Positions 50,190 to 59,043 of a DNA stretch of 64,000 nt are shown one piece after another. Position numbers and translations under genes: made by a program. The notes beneath the pieces were generated by a model. The model made no database searches and was not told the origin of the DNA. It saw nothing but the letters and a program-made list of their open reading frames with translations. Origin of the DNA: Brachybacterium massiliense (GTDB lineage Bacteria > Actinomycetota > Actinomycetes > Actinomycetales > Dermabacteraceae); the NCBI RefSeq assembly GCF_900184245.1, contig NZ_FXXB01000006.1:62001-126000 (forward strand), read 5' to 3'. Every line of letters begins with the position of its first letter. Position 1 is the stretch's first letter.

Positions 50190-50785
50190 GCGGCTCCTTC
50201 GGCGAGAACGGCATCGAGCATCGCTCTCAGGATGGAGGGGTCGATCGCTCCAGAGATCCGGCCTGCGGCGCGGCCGTCATGGTCGAGGACGAGAGTAGTG
50301 GGGACCGCGTTGGGTGCGACTTGGCCGCGCAGCTGGTACATGATCTCTGCGTCCGAGTCCGGCAGCGAAGGGTAAGTGATCCCGTAGGTCTCCTCGAAGG
50401 CCCCGGCGGGCCCTGCCGAATCGCGGACGTTGATCCCGATGAATGAGACGCCCTGGTCGGCGTACTCCTCGTGGATGGCCTGCAGGTCCGGTGCCTCCAC
50501 CCGGCATGGCGGGCAGGAGGCGTACCAGACGTTGACCACCAGCACCGATCCCCAGTGGTCTGAGGAGTCGAATCGTTCGCCGTCGTAGCTGGTCCCGGTG
50601 AACTCGACGGGTTCTGTGCGATCGGCGGGAGCGATCTCGGTGGTCACACCGTTGCCGGAGACGTATCCGGCGTCCTCGGAGTCGTAGCGATCGCCGGTGT
50701 CAGTGCTGCCGCAGGCAGTGACCAAGCCGGTGGTGGCGAAGAGGCCGGTGGCGTACAGGATCCGTCGCCGGGGGTGGGCGCGCAT
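50186..50785 (-). CDS. TlpA/ResA-like thioredoxin lipoprotein (199 aa)
   Basis: Lipobox LVTAC with Cys25 as lipid site. Thioredoxin fold with active site WYASCPPCR (Cys91, Cys94) and cis-proline region AVPTTLVLDHDGR. The ResA/TlpA type is kept reduced by CcdA, the next gene. Confidence 0.92.
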   Translation of the reverse strand: MRAHPRRRILYATGLFATTGLVTACGSTDTGDRYDSEDAGYVSGNGVTTEIAPADRTEPVEFTGTSYDGERFDSSDHWGSVLVVNVWYASCPPCRVEAPDLQAIHEEYADQGVSFIGINVRDSAGPAGAFEETYGITYPSLPDSDAEIMYQLRGQVAPNAVPTTLVLDHDGRAAGRISGAIDPSILRAMLDAVLAEGAA

Positions 50786-50852
50786 GTGCTCGCTCCTTCA
50801 AGGTGATCGAGAGGGGACGGGTGAGAGGGGCAGGATGCGGGTTCTTCCGTGT

Positions 50853-51488
50853 CTAGAACAGCGTGGACCAGTAGTCCCAGAACCTCACGGCGATGAGTGC
50901 CAGGATCACGAGATACCAGGCCACGAGCACCGGGACGCGGAACTCGATCACGAGGCGGAGCGCCCGCCGACTGGCCGAGGTGGAGCTGTCTGCCAGAGCG
51001 CGGAGATGGTGAATCGTGGTGAACCAGAACAACGGGATCGTCACTGCCCACACGACCATGCAGTAGGGGCACAATGCCCCGATCTCGTACAGGCTCTGCC
51101 CGATCAGCCACTGCACGAAGAGCACCGCGAAGGTCACGCCCGCCTGGATGAGCACACTCATCCACCGCGCCACGCGCGCACCGGCGAGGAACGCGAATCC
51201 GAGGGAGAGAACGGCCGCGAAGCCGGCGATGCCGACGATCGGATTGGGGATGCCGAAGGCTGAGGCCTGCGGGGTGCCCATCACGGAGCCGCAGGAAAGC
51301 ACCGGATTGAGGCTGCACGAGGGGACGTAGCTGGGGTCCTCGATCAGAGCGATCTTCTCGACCAGCAGCACAACGGCCATGACCAGGCCGATAGCGCCGG
51401 TGACGGTGAAGAGCATCCCCAGGCCGCGCGGAGCCCTCGACTCCCGAGGCGGCCGGGCGGCCGGGCCGTCAGCCTTCGAGTGCGGCAT
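50853..51488 (-). CDS. Vitamin K epoxide reductase-family protein (211 aa)
   Basis: ATG 51488 lies inside the end of dsbA (20-base overlap). Five membrane segments. Loop cysteines Cys58 and Cys66 (PSCSLNPVLSCGSVMGTPQ) and the quinone-site pair CPYC (Cys140, Cys143). In Actinobacteria VKOR takes the place of DsbB and re-oxidises DsbA, which is the neighbour here. Confidence 0.95.
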   Translation of the reverse strand: MPHSKADGPAARPPRESRAPRGLGMLFTVTGAIGLVMAVVLLVEKIALIEDPSYVPSCSLNPVLSCGSVMGTPQASAFGIPNPIVGIAGFAAVLSLGFAFLAGARVARWMSVLIQAGVTFAVLFVQWLIGQSLYEIGALCPYCMVVWAVTIPLFWFTTIHHLRALADSSTSASRRALRLVIEFRVPVLVAWYLVILALIAVRFWDYWSTLF

Positions 51489-52116
51489 CGAGAGGATCCG
51501 TGAGGTCCTCGACGCGGGTGGGCTCCAGGCGCTCCCCGTCGACGAAGAAGGTGGGAGTGCTGGTGACACCGAGTGCTTCGGCGTCGGCTGCACTCTGCTC
51601 GATGCGCGCGAGGGTGGCCGGATCGTCGTAGACCTGTTCGAAGCGCTCCATATCGAGGCCGAGCTCCTCGGCATACCCGAAGAATGCCTCCCGCTGGGAC
51701 GTCTCCTGATGACTCCATTCCTCCGCGTTGTCGAACAGCGTCTTGTACATGGCCTCGAACTCGCCCTGCGCACCTGCGGCCTCAGCCGCCTTGGCGGCTT
51801 CGACAGAATTTCCGTGCAACGGCAGGTACCGCACCACAAAGGTCACGCGGTCGCCGTACTCGGCGCGAATCTCCTCGATCGTGGGGTACAGGGACAGACA
51901 CGCCTCACATTCGAAGTCCAGGTACTCCACGAAGACGGCATCGCCACCTTCGGACAGCCGGGGACTGTCTTCTCGCACGAGCTGGGCCGACGCGGATCCC
52001 GTGTCCTCGGCCGGCGCCGATTCCTGCTCATCGGGGTCGAGGAAGATGATGAACCCGGCGAGGACCAGCGCAGCCACTGCGATCAGTCCGAGAGTGAATT
52101 TCGTGCTCCTGCTCAT
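51469..52116 (-). CDS. DsbA-like membrane-anchored thiol oxidoreductase (215 aa)
   Basis: One N-terminal membrane segment (FTLGLIAVAALVLAGFIIFL), then a thioredoxin fold with active site FECEAC (Cys70, Cys73) and the cis-proline TSTPTFFVDG. It makes disulfide bonds in exported proteins. Its start overlaps the cadA stop (TGATG). Confidence 0.93.
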   Translation of the reverse strand: MSRSTKFTLGLIAVAALVLAGFIIFLDPDEQESAPAEDTGSASAQLVREDSPRLSEGGDAVFVEYLDFECEACLSLYPTIEEIRAEYGDRVTFVVRYLPLHGNSVEAAKAAEAAGAQGEFEAMYKTLFDNAEEWSHQETSQREAFFGYAEELGLDMERFEQVYDDPATLARIEQSAADAEALGVTSTPTFFVDGERLEPTRVEDLTDPLDAALEG

Positions 52117-54155
52117 GCAACGGGCCTTCCGACAGTTGACGTCTCACGCAGATCCTGCCCGACCGGACTGGACGGCTCCTGCGCGCCTACCCCTGGAGTG
52201 CGTGCGGCCCGCATGCCATTGGCGATCACCACGACCTCGGCGACCTCGTGCACGAGCACCACCGCGGCCAGACCCAGCACCCCGAACAGTGCTAGTGGGA
52301 ACAGCACCACGATGATCGCCAGCGCGAGGACGATGTTCCCAGTCATGATGCGGTGACCCCGGCGAGCATGAGCCAATGCGGCAGGGATCTGCCGCAGATC
52401 AGTGCCGGTGAAGGCGACGTCGGCCGACTCGACTGCTGCTGCCGTGCCGGTCGCTCCCATCGCGATGCCCACCGTCGCTGACGCGAGGGCCGGCGCGTCG
52501 TTGATGCCGTCTCCGATCATCGCGGTCGGAGCCTGCTCCGAGAGGCGACGGACGTAGGCGGCCTTGTCAGCGGGCAGCTGCTCGGCATGGACTTCCTCGA
52601 TGCCGGCCTCTGCCGCGATTGCGTGGGCGGTCAGGGCGTTGTCGCCGGTAAGCATGACGGTGCGGATGCCTTGGGCATGCAATGCAGCCACCGTCGCGGC
52701 CGCCTCGGGACGCAGCTCGTCGCGGATGCCGACAGCGCCGATCACATGGCTGTCCTCCTCGACCATGACGACGCTCATGCCACGCGATGCCATCTCGTGG
52801 GTGCGGTTCCCGAATTGGCCAGGGGAGATCCAGCGGGGACTTCCCACGCGGATCACCCGGCCATGGATGCTTCCGGTGATGCCGTATCCGGGGACTTCCT
52901 GGACGTCGTCAGCGTCCACCGCGGCATCCGTTGCGGCGAGGACTGCGGCGGCGAGGGGATGGGCGCTGGCGGACTCGAGAGCAGCGGCCGCCGCGAGGAC
53001 CTCCTCGCGGCTGCGGCCTTCACTTGTGGCGACGTCCACGACGCGGGGTTCGTTACGGGTGAGCGTCCCGGTCTTGTCCAGAGCCACAGTGCGGATCGCC
53101 CCCAGCTGTTCGAAGGCGGCGCCGGACTTGATGACCACGCCGAGCTTGCTCGCGGAGCCGATCGAAGAGATGACCGTCACCGGCACAGCGATGGCTAACG
53201 CGCAGGGCGACGCGGCGACGAGCACCACCAGGGCGCGCTCGGTCCAAGTTGCCGGGTCTCCGGTGAGGACGCCAATGAGTGCGACCAGCGCGGCGACGAT
53301 CAGCACCACCGGGACGAGGGGACGGGCAATGCGATCAGCGAGGCGGGCACGTTCACCCTTGGCGGCATGGGCCTGCTCGACCAAGCGCACGATCTGGGTC
53401 AGTGAATTGTCCCGACCATCAGCAGTAGCGCGTAGCGCTAGCGAGCCCGAGCCGTTGACGGAGCCCGCATGCACCTCGTCTCCGGGGCCGACCTCGACCG
53501 GTATGGACTCGCCGGTGATCGCCGAAGTATTCATCCAGGAGCGCCCAGAGAGGATCACACCGTCCGTGGCAACCTTGTCGCCCGCACCGAGCAGGAGCAC
53601 GTCCTCGGTGCGGACCTCTCCGGCCGCGATGGTCTGCGGCCCGCCCGGACGTGAAACGCGGGCAGTCTCGGGGATGAGGGCAAGCAGCGCCCGCAGGCCT
53701 TGCTTCGCGCGATCCATCGACCGGTCCTCCAACGCCTCCGCCAGAGAGAACAAGAACGCCAAGGCCGCGGCTTCACCGAAGTGCCCTAACAGCACCGCAC
53801 CGAGCGCGGCAATGGTCATCAGCAGGCCGACGCCAAGCCGACCGCGTCCACGGCCCTGCACTAGGCGACGCAGAGTGCCGGGGACGAACGTCCAGGCCCC
53901 GGCCAGCAGGGCGAGAACGTGGGCCGCGAGACCGGCTGTATTGAGTCCTGCCCATCCCGTCAAGAGCCCCAGCACCCACAAGACACCAGAGGTGATCGGC
54001 AGCAGCAGCGCGCGATCGTGCCACCACGGTGAGAGCTGTTCGAGCTCGAGTGCCTCCGGCGGATCCGTCAGGCCGCTACTTCCGCAACATGCATCCTCCA
54101 CCACTGGGGCCACGGGCGGTGCGGGCTTCTCGGGGCCGCAGCATTCGTCGCTCAT
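52113..54155 (-). CDS. cadA: P1B-type heavy-metal efflux ATPase, CtpG/CadA-like (680 aa)
   Basis: ATG 54155 overlaps the cmtR stop. Two CC pairs near the N-terminus (DECCGPEK and DACCGSSG) instead of an HMA domain. TGES 214-217, membrane metal motif SPC at 316-318 (not CPC), DKTGT with Asp360, GDGINDAPALA, and HEVAEVVVIANG in the last membrane pair. SPC plus a HE motif is the P1B-4 type (Cd/Zn/Co). With a CmtR beside it, Cd/Pb efflux like M. tuberculosis CtpG is likely. Confidence 0.93.
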   Translation of the reverse strand: MSDECCGPEKPAPPVAPVVEDACCGSSGLTDPPEALELEQLSPWWHDRALLLPITSGVLWVLGLLTGWAGLNTAGLAAHVLALLAGAWTFVPGTLRRLVQGRGRGRLGVGLLMTIAALGAVLLGHFGEAAALAFLFSLAEALEDRSMDRAKQGLRALLALIPETARVSRPGGPQTIAAGEVRTEDVLLLGAGDKVATDGVILSGRSWMNTSAITGESIPVEVGPGDEVHAGSVNGSGSLALRATADGRDNSLTQIVRLVEQAHAAKGERARLADRIARPLVPVVLIVAALVALIGVLTGDPATWTERALVVLVAASPCALAIAVPVTVISSIGSASKLGVVIKSGAAFEQLGAIRTVALDKTGTLTRNEPRVVDVATSEGRSREEVLAAAAALESASAHPLAAAVLAATDAAVDADDVQEVPGYGITGSIHGRVIRVGSPRWISPGQFGNRTHEMASRGMSVVMVEEDSHVIGAVGIRDELRPEAAATVAALHAQGIRTVMLTGDNALTAHAIAAEAGIEEVHAEQLPADKAAYVRRLSEQAPTAMIGDGINDAPALASATVGIAMGATGTAAAVESADVAFTGTDLRQIPAALAHARRGHRIMTGNIVLALAIIVVLFPLALFGVLGLAAVVLVHEVAEVVVIANGMRAARTPGVGAQEPSSPVGQDLRETSTVGRPVA

Positions 54156-54532
54156 CGCGTGCCCGCCTTGGAACGCACCTCGACGGAGGCATCGCAGCAC
54201 AGCGGGATGCCGCAGTCCTCATCGGTGCACGGACGGCCATCATCGACCGCCAGCACAGTCTCGACCAGCCCTGAGAGCGCCTTGGTCAGATGCGCGTCGG
54301 CGATCTCGTAGCGCGTGCGCCGCCCCTCGGGGGAAGCGACCACGATGCCACAGCCGCGCAGGCAGGAGAGGTGATTGGACACGTTGGTACGGGTCAGCGA
54401 CAGCTCTTCCGCCAGTACGGCGGTATAGCCGGGATGGTCGAGGATCGACAGCAGGATGCGGGACCGGGTTGGGTCGGCCATGGCACGGCCGAGACGATTC
54501 ATGACCTCGAGGCGCGAAGCTTTAGTCAGCAT
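54152..54532 (-). CDS. cmtR: CmtR-type Cd/Pb-sensing repressor, second copy (126 aa)
   Basis: Same layout as the copy at 42588: Cys57 and Cys61 (HLSCLRGCG), Cys102, plus further Cys at 107, 112 and 113. First gene of the six-gene operon with cadA. The two CmtR proteins are clearly related but differ at many places. Confidence 0.93.
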   Translation of the reverse strand: MLTKASRLEVMNRLGRAMADPTRSRILLSILDHPGYTAVLAEELSLTRTNVSNHLSCLRGCGIVVASPEGRRTRYEIADAHLTKALSGLVETVLAVDDGRPCTDEDCGIPLCCDASVEVRSKAGTR

Positions 54533-54573
54533 GCACTGACCATACAGCTGCGGCTGCCGCCAGCGGTACCGCC

Positions 54574-54768
54574 TTGACGCGGGCAGTGATGTTCTCAGCC
54601 GCCACCCGCAACTCACAGATGGTCCTCCCGCTCGCGCTATCGCTTCCCGATGCCCTGGCGATCGCACCACGCGCAGTGGTTACTCAGACTCTCGTCGAAC
54701 TCATCGCCATGATCGTCCTCGTCCGCCTCCTACCTGCCACCGTCCCGAGGAAGACGACAATCCCGTAA
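54574..54768 (+). pseudogene. Arsenite permease C-terminal fragment
   Basis: Reads TRAVMFSAATRNSQMVLPLALSLPD..., APRAVVTQTLVELIAMIVLVRLLP, the end of a bile acid/arsenite-type permease (SAATRNSxxVLPLAL is typical). The first ~260 residues are missing; the upstream DNA is the divergent cmtR region. A leftover from an earlier arsenic or rearrangement event. Confidence 0.7.
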
Positions 54769-54893
54769 CTGGTCGTTTAGGACACGGGTGCCCGCCGGGA
54801 TGCCCCTCGGCGGTGCACGCAGACTGCAACGTCGCCACGAGCTGCGTTCACCGCTGTGCGCGGCTCGGCGGAGAGTAATTCTCAACCGAACGA

Positions 54894-55595
54894 TGCCGAC
54901 CCCCGGTAACGCCGACGGGCTCCTGCACTCCTACGCAGCCCAGCCCACGAAGACGTTCGACTGGGAGCCGGTGTTCAGCATCGCCCCCCCGCACCAAGGC
55001 GCCTGTTGTGCGCGAGCACCTCGACGACGAGGGGCAGCTGCAGCGCACGGTCGAGTTCGCGCGGTGGGGGTTCAGGCCGGCATGGGCGAAGGAGAAGGGG
55101 CCGCGGCCGATCAACGCCCGCTTCGAGACGGCGCCCACGAACGGGATGTTCCGTGCCGCGTTCGCGAGCACCCGCGCCGTGGTCCCGATGTCCGGCTACT
55201 ACGAGTGGGTCGAGACGGACGACGGGAAACAGCCCTACTACGTCCACGCCACCGACGAGAAACTACTGCACGCCGCCGGCCTCACCACCGCCGAACAGAA
55301 CGTCGACGGGAACTGGGACGTCACCTTCACGATCATCACCCGCGAGGCGCGGGACGCGGCCGGCGAGGTCGATGACCGCATGCCCGCGTTCCTCGACGAG
55401 GACCTCATGGCCGAATGGCTCGCGCCGGGGAAGCTCGAGATGGGCGAGCGTGAGCAGCTGCATGGAGCGCTCGGCGGCGTATCCGAGCAGATCGCCGCGA
55501 CGCTCGTCACGCATCCCGTCGACCGGCGTGTCAACAACGTCCGCACCGTCGATCGGCGGGACGAGGGGCTGATCGCTCCGCTCATCCTCGGGTGA
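54894..55595 (+). pseudogene. SRAP (HMCES/YedK)-family gene, broken
   Basis: From 55008 on it reads a good SRAP protein (QRTVEFARWGFRPAWA, RPINARFET, FRAAFASTRAVVPMSGYYEW, RMPAFLDEDLMAEWL). Upstream, FDWEPVFSIAP is in another frame; removing one C from the seven-C run at 54984-54990 joins them as SIAPRTKAPVVREH. The start with the catalytic MCGR is absent. So it carries a frameshift and lacks the active Cys2. Confidence 0.8.
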
Positions 55596-55717
55596 CCGGA
55601 CAGCTCGAACCGGGTGGGCTGAGGAGGAGGGCTTGCGGACCGGTACCTGGGCGTGACGTTGCGCGCGCCCGAATGTTCGAACCCCTCGACCTGGGCGCCG
55701 GTCGCCACCCGCGGCGG

Positions 55718-56053
55718 TCAGTCCCGGAGGCGTGCCCGTCGCAAGGTTGCCTCGAGCGTGTCCCCGAGCAGGTCGAGGGAGCGCTCGTCGTGCCCCCGCA
55801 GGTGCTCGAGCGCGGCGAGGGCCGTGATCGCGACGTCGAGCAGCTCCGCCTCGACATCCGCCCTGGAGTGGGTGACGCCCTTGCGCGGGTTCTGGCCGGT
55901 CGCGCCGATATGGGCGGCGACCACCTCACCCGCCTCCTCGGTGATCTTCGCGAGACGCGCCCAGGTCGCGGCCTCGGGGTCGCGGTGCTGGTTGCCGTCA
56001 TCGATCCACCGGCTGAGCGCGGCGATGCCGGGGGAGAGTTCTGCAGGATCCAT
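55718..56053 (-). CDS. MazG-like nucleotide pyrophosphohydrolase (111 aa)
   Basis: Helical MazG-type fold with metal-binding acidic residues in RLAKITEEAGEVVAAHIG and ADVEAELLDVAITALAALEHL (E-E-x-x-E ... E-x-x-D pattern). Start ATG 56053 is chosen; 56071 is also possible. May clear non-standard nucleotides. Confidence 0.8.
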   Translation of the reverse strand: MDPAELSPGIAALSRWIDDGNQHRDPEAATWARLAKITEEAGEVVAAHIGATGQNPRKGVTHSRADVEAELLDVAITALAALEHLRGHDERSLDLLGDTLEATLRRARLRD

Positions 56054-56121
56054 GCCGTCAGTCTCCCGCATCGGCACTCGCCCGAGCGGCCGAGCGGCCG
56101 AGCGGCGCCGTCGGCGCGGGC

Positions 56122-56946
56122 TCACACGAGGCTGATCCGGCGCCGCCAGGAGTGGACGGTGCGCAGCAGGCACACCACGCCGATCAGGAGGAGCATCGGC
56201 ACGAAGCCGACGGGCATGATGTCGTCCCGACTCGCATCACCGGCCGCGATCTCCGCGAACACGGACCAGTGCTCGATCCCCAGCTGACCGTCGACCATCG
56301 TGAGGCCCCAGGGCAACGCGGCCATGCCGAGGAAGACCAGCACCTGGCTGGCCAGGTAGAGGCCGAGGAACACCACCACAGGGCCGCCCAGGCCCAGCCG
56401 GTTCAGCGGGGTCTCGCTGCCCACCGAGGCGGCGAAGAAGTACTGGATCGGCCAGATCAGGATCAGGCCCACGAACAGCAGGATCCCGGCGATCAGCACG
56501 GGGGTCGAGGTCACCGCCGTCCCGGCCTCCCACATCTGCCGGATGAGGGAGAAGGGATTGCGCTCGCCGCCCAGCTGCCCGGCGAGCACCGGCCAGGCCG
56601 CCATCAGCAGTCCCGCCGTCGCCAGCGCGGCGAGCAGCGAGACCAGCAGCGCCCACGCCAGCTTGGCCGCGTAGATCGTGACTCCGCTGAGCGGCAGGGA
56701 CTGGGTGAAGTAGCCGGTGCGGCTGTAGCTGGACTGCCAGTAGTGCACGGCCAGGGCGATCTGGGTCGCCGGGACCAGCGCGGCCAGCGGCGCCATCACC
56801 ATGAGCATCCCCACCAGGGAGATCCCGGGCCATCCGGTGGCGGTCAGGGCGGCGCCCGCGGCGACCAGCAGCACGGCCACCGCGCCGATGCTGCCCAGCA
56901 GGCTGCGGGTGCGCAGCCACTCGTGCTTGAGGAGTGCGGCGATCAT
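56122..56946 (-). CDS. ABC exporter permease (274 aa)
   Basis: Six membrane segments (LLGSIGAVAVLLVAAGAALTA, IYAAKLAWALLVSLLAALATAGLL, ILIAGILLFVGLILIWPIQYFF and others) as in ABC-2 type permeases. Its start overlaps the stop of the ATPase gene. Substrate unknown; GntR/YtrA-type operons often respond to cell-wall antibiotics. Confidence 0.85.
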   Translation of the reverse strand: MIAALLKHEWLRTRSLLGSIGAVAVLLVAAGAALTATGWPGISLVGMLMVMAPLAALVPATQIALAVHYWQSSYSRTGYFTQSLPLSGVTIYAAKLAWALLVSLLAALATAGLLMAAWPVLAGQLGGERNPFSLIRQMWEAGTAVTSTPVLIAGILLFVGLILIWPIQYFFAASVGSETPLNRLGLGGPVVVFLGLYLASQVLVFLGMAALPWGLTMVDGQLGIEHWSVFAEIAAGDASRDDIMPVGFVPMLLLIGVVCLLRTVHSWRRRISLV

Positions 56947-57659
56947 CGGTACGTCTCCTTGAAGATGTCATCGAGGCTCGCGCCGTGCGCGGCCCGGAGG
57001 TCGTCGGCCTCGCCGGCCAGCACCACGGAGCCGTGGCGCATCATGACGACCGAGTCGAGGATCGGTTCGAGGTCGTGGATCAGATGGGTGGAGATCAGCA
57101 GCAGCGAGTCCTCCTCGAAGGTGCTGAGGATCCCGTCGAGGATGACCTGCCGGGCGGCCGGGTCCACACCGCTGATCGGCTCATCCAGCAGGAACACCTC
57201 CGCGCGGCGGGACATCGCCAGCGCGATCTGCACCTTCTCGCGCATGCCCTTGGACATCTCCTTCAGGCGCATCGACTCATCCAGCCCGAAGAACCGCAGC
57301 AGCTCACGGGCCTTGTGGGCGTCGAAGTCCTCGAAGAAGTCGCCGTACAGCTCCACGCAGTACCGGGCGCGGGCGCCGTGGGGGAGGAAGCTGGTGTCGG
57401 GCAGGAAGGAGACCCGCGCCTTGGACTGCGGCCCGGGACGGTGGCCCGCAATGCGCGCCTCGCCCGTGTAGTCGCTGATCACACCGGCGAGGATCTTCAG
57501 CAGCGTGGTCTTCCCGCAGCCGTTCTCGCCGAGGAGGCCGATGATGCGGCCACCCTCGAGCTCGAGGTCCAGGGAGTCCAGAGCCGTGGTGCGCCCGTAG
57601 GTCTTGGTCAGACCCGAGGTCATGATCAAGGGCTGCGTCGAGGGCGTGGGGTCAGTCAT
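56943..57659 (-). CDS. ABC transporter ATP-binding protein (238 aa)
   Basis: Walker A GENGCGKT, signature MSKGMREKVQIALA in place of the usual LSGGQ, Walker B EVFLLDEPISGVDP and H-loop ISTHLI. ATG 57659 is chosen (8-base overlap with gntR); 57704 is an alternative. MSKG-type signatures are typical for export ABCs beside YtrA regulators. Confidence 0.93.
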   Translation of the reverse strand: MTDPTPSTQPLIMTSGLTKTYGRTTALDSLDLELEGGRIIGLLGENGCGKTTLLKILAGVISDYTGEARIAGHRPGPQSKARVSFLPDTSFLPHGARARYCVELYGDFFEDFDAHKARELLRFFGLDESMRLKEMSKGMREKVQIALAMSRRAEVFLLDEPISGVDPAARQVILDGILSTFEEDSLLLISTHLIHDLEPILDSVVMMRHGSVVLAGEADDLRAAHGASLDDIFKETYR

Positions 57660-58059
57660 CTCGGGCTCCCTCGGGCCGGGGGCTGTCGTCGCGATGGTGG
57701 TCATGGTGGTCCCATCTGTCGGTGAGGAGCTGCTGCGCCTGGGAGCGGGTGAGCCCGACGCCGCGTGCGCGGCTGACGAACTCGTCCGCGGCGCCTTCGG
57801 CGAGCTCGGCGCGCAGCTGGTCGATCCGGTCCGTGTCCTCGGTGACGAACCTGCCGGAGGTGCGTTCCGAACGGCACAGGCCCTCGCGCTCGAGCTCGGA
57901 GAGTGCGCGCTGGATGGTGTTGGGGTTGACGCCGAGCTCCTCGGCGAGGCCCCGCACGCCGGGCATCTTGGTTCCGGAGGGCCACAGGCCGACGACGATT
58001 CGCCGGGAGAACTCCGTGACCAGCTGCAACCAGATCGGAAGGGTGCTGTCGAACTGCAT
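57652..58059 (-). CDS. GntR-family (YtrA-type) repressor (135 aa)
   Basis: Winged helix PIWLQLVTEFSRRIVVGLWPSGTKMPGVRGLAEELGVNPNTIQRALSELEREGLCRSERTSGRFV with a short C-terminal helical part, the YtrA layout. First gene of the ABC operon. The upstream TACTGTACTAGGTGAGTAATACAGTA contains a dyad TACTGTA...TACAGTA fitting autoregulation. Confidence 0.9.
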   Translation of the reverse strand: MQFDSTLPIWLQLVTEFSRRIVVGLWPSGTKMPGVRGLAEELGVNPNTIQRALSELEREGLCRSERTSGRFVTEDTDRIDQLRAELAEGAADEFVSRARGVGLTRSQAQQLLTDRWDHHDHHRDDSPRPEGARDD

Positions 58060-58073
58060 CAGCCACCGCCTGT

Positions 58074-58101
58074 CTTACTGTACTAGGTGAGTAATACAGT
58101 A
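58074..58101. promoter_or_regulatory. Likely GntR operator
   Basis: TTACTGTACTAGGTGAGTAATACAGTA upstream of gntR holds ACTGTA and TACAGT, an inverted pair in a clearly AT-rich patch between GC-rich genes. Confidence 0.6.
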
Positions 58102-58143
58102 GGGCTGCGAGGCGCTCCGGTCAAGAGTCGGGTCAGCGTCTGC

Positions 58144-58605
58144 TCAATCGAGGCAGAACTCGTTGCCCTCGGGATCGGCCATCACGACGAAGCCGATGCT
58201 CAGCGGCGGCTCCGGCTCGTGGCGCGCCAGGCGCCTGCCGCCGAGCGTCACCAGCTCCTCGCACCTCGCCTCGAGCGCCGCCATCCGCTCCTCGCCCCGC
58301 AGCTCGGTGGCCGTGCGCACGTCCAGGTGCATCCGGTTCTTCGCGGTCTTGGGCTCGGGCACCTGCTGAAAGAAGATCCGCGGGCCGATGCCATCCGGAT
58401 CCTCGAGGGCGGAGGAGCTGTTGCGCAGCTCGAGGGGCACATCGTTCGCCTCGAGGAAGTCGTCCCAGGCCCGCAGCGGATCCTCGCCCGGGCCCAGCTC
58501 GACTCCCGGCGGTGCCGGGTGGACGTAGCCGAGCACCTCCTTCCAGAACACCGAGAGGGCTCGGGGGTCGTGGGCGTCGATCGTGACCTGGACGGTGGCA
58601 CTCAT
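58144..58605 (-). CDS. VOC-family (glyoxalase-like) protein (153 aa)
   Basis: Two beta-alpha-beta units: VQVTIDAHDPRALSVFWKEVLGYVHP and RMHLDVRTA...CEELVTLGGRRL ending VVMADPEGNEFCLD. The last motif carries the usual Glu ligand. Typical small chromosomal VOC enzyme of unknown substrate. Confidence 0.88.
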   Translation of the reverse strand: MSATVQVTIDAHDPRALSVFWKEVLGYVHPAPPGVELGPGEDPLRAWDDFLEANDVPLELRNSSSALEDPDGIGPRIFFQQVPEPKTAKNRMHLDVRTATELRGEERMAALEARCEELVTLGGRRLARHEPEPPLSIGFVVMADPEGNEFCLD

Positions 58606-58711
58606 GGCGGGACTCCTTCATGCGGCGGAGGGTCGACGAGGTGTCAGTCTGCGCTCCGGGGAGGACAGGGGGTGTCCGCAGAAGGAGGATCGGGCCGACG
58701 GGGTCATGACG

Positions 58712-58748
58712 CCGCGCAGGGCACCGGCGATGCCGATGCCCTGCGCGG
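58712..58748 (-). terminator. Terminator after the 24-residue peptide gene
   Basis: Perfect 11-bp stem CCGCGCAGGGC / GCCCTGCGCGG with a 15-base loop, 38 bases downstream of the small gene's stop. Confidence 0.75.
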
Positions 58749-58786
58749 GATGAGAAAGCTGCTCGTGCTGTGCGAGCACGTGAGGG

Positions 58787-58861
58787 TCAGAGCACGAGCA
58801 GGAGGATGATGATGATCAGGAGCAGGGTGGTCAGACTGATCGGAAGCACTGCCTTGCGCAT
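58787..58861 (-). CDS. 24-residue single-span membrane peptide
   Basis: ATG 58861 follows AGAAGGAGA at ideal distance. The peptide starts MRKAVLPIS and the rest is an almost pure Leu/Ile helix ending LLLVL. A strong ribosome site, a clear membrane segment with two basic residues at the start (inside), and a terminator right after it all argue for a true small gene. Role unknown. Confidence 0.6.
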   Translation of the reverse strand: MRKAVLPISLTTLLLIIIILLLVL

Positions 58862-59043
58862 GGCGTTCTCCTTCTGTCGGGCGTCCCGCTCGGGTCTCCG
58901 ACGGGTGCCCCCACAGTAGGCAGCGCAGCGCCGCGGTGCTCCCGCGAGGGCCGTCGAGGCAATGCTGAGCGCCTCTTCGTGCAGGTCAGCGACTTTCTGA
59001 CCATGCGGTCGAGAATTTGCCCGGCCGCATGCACGGTGTGCCG

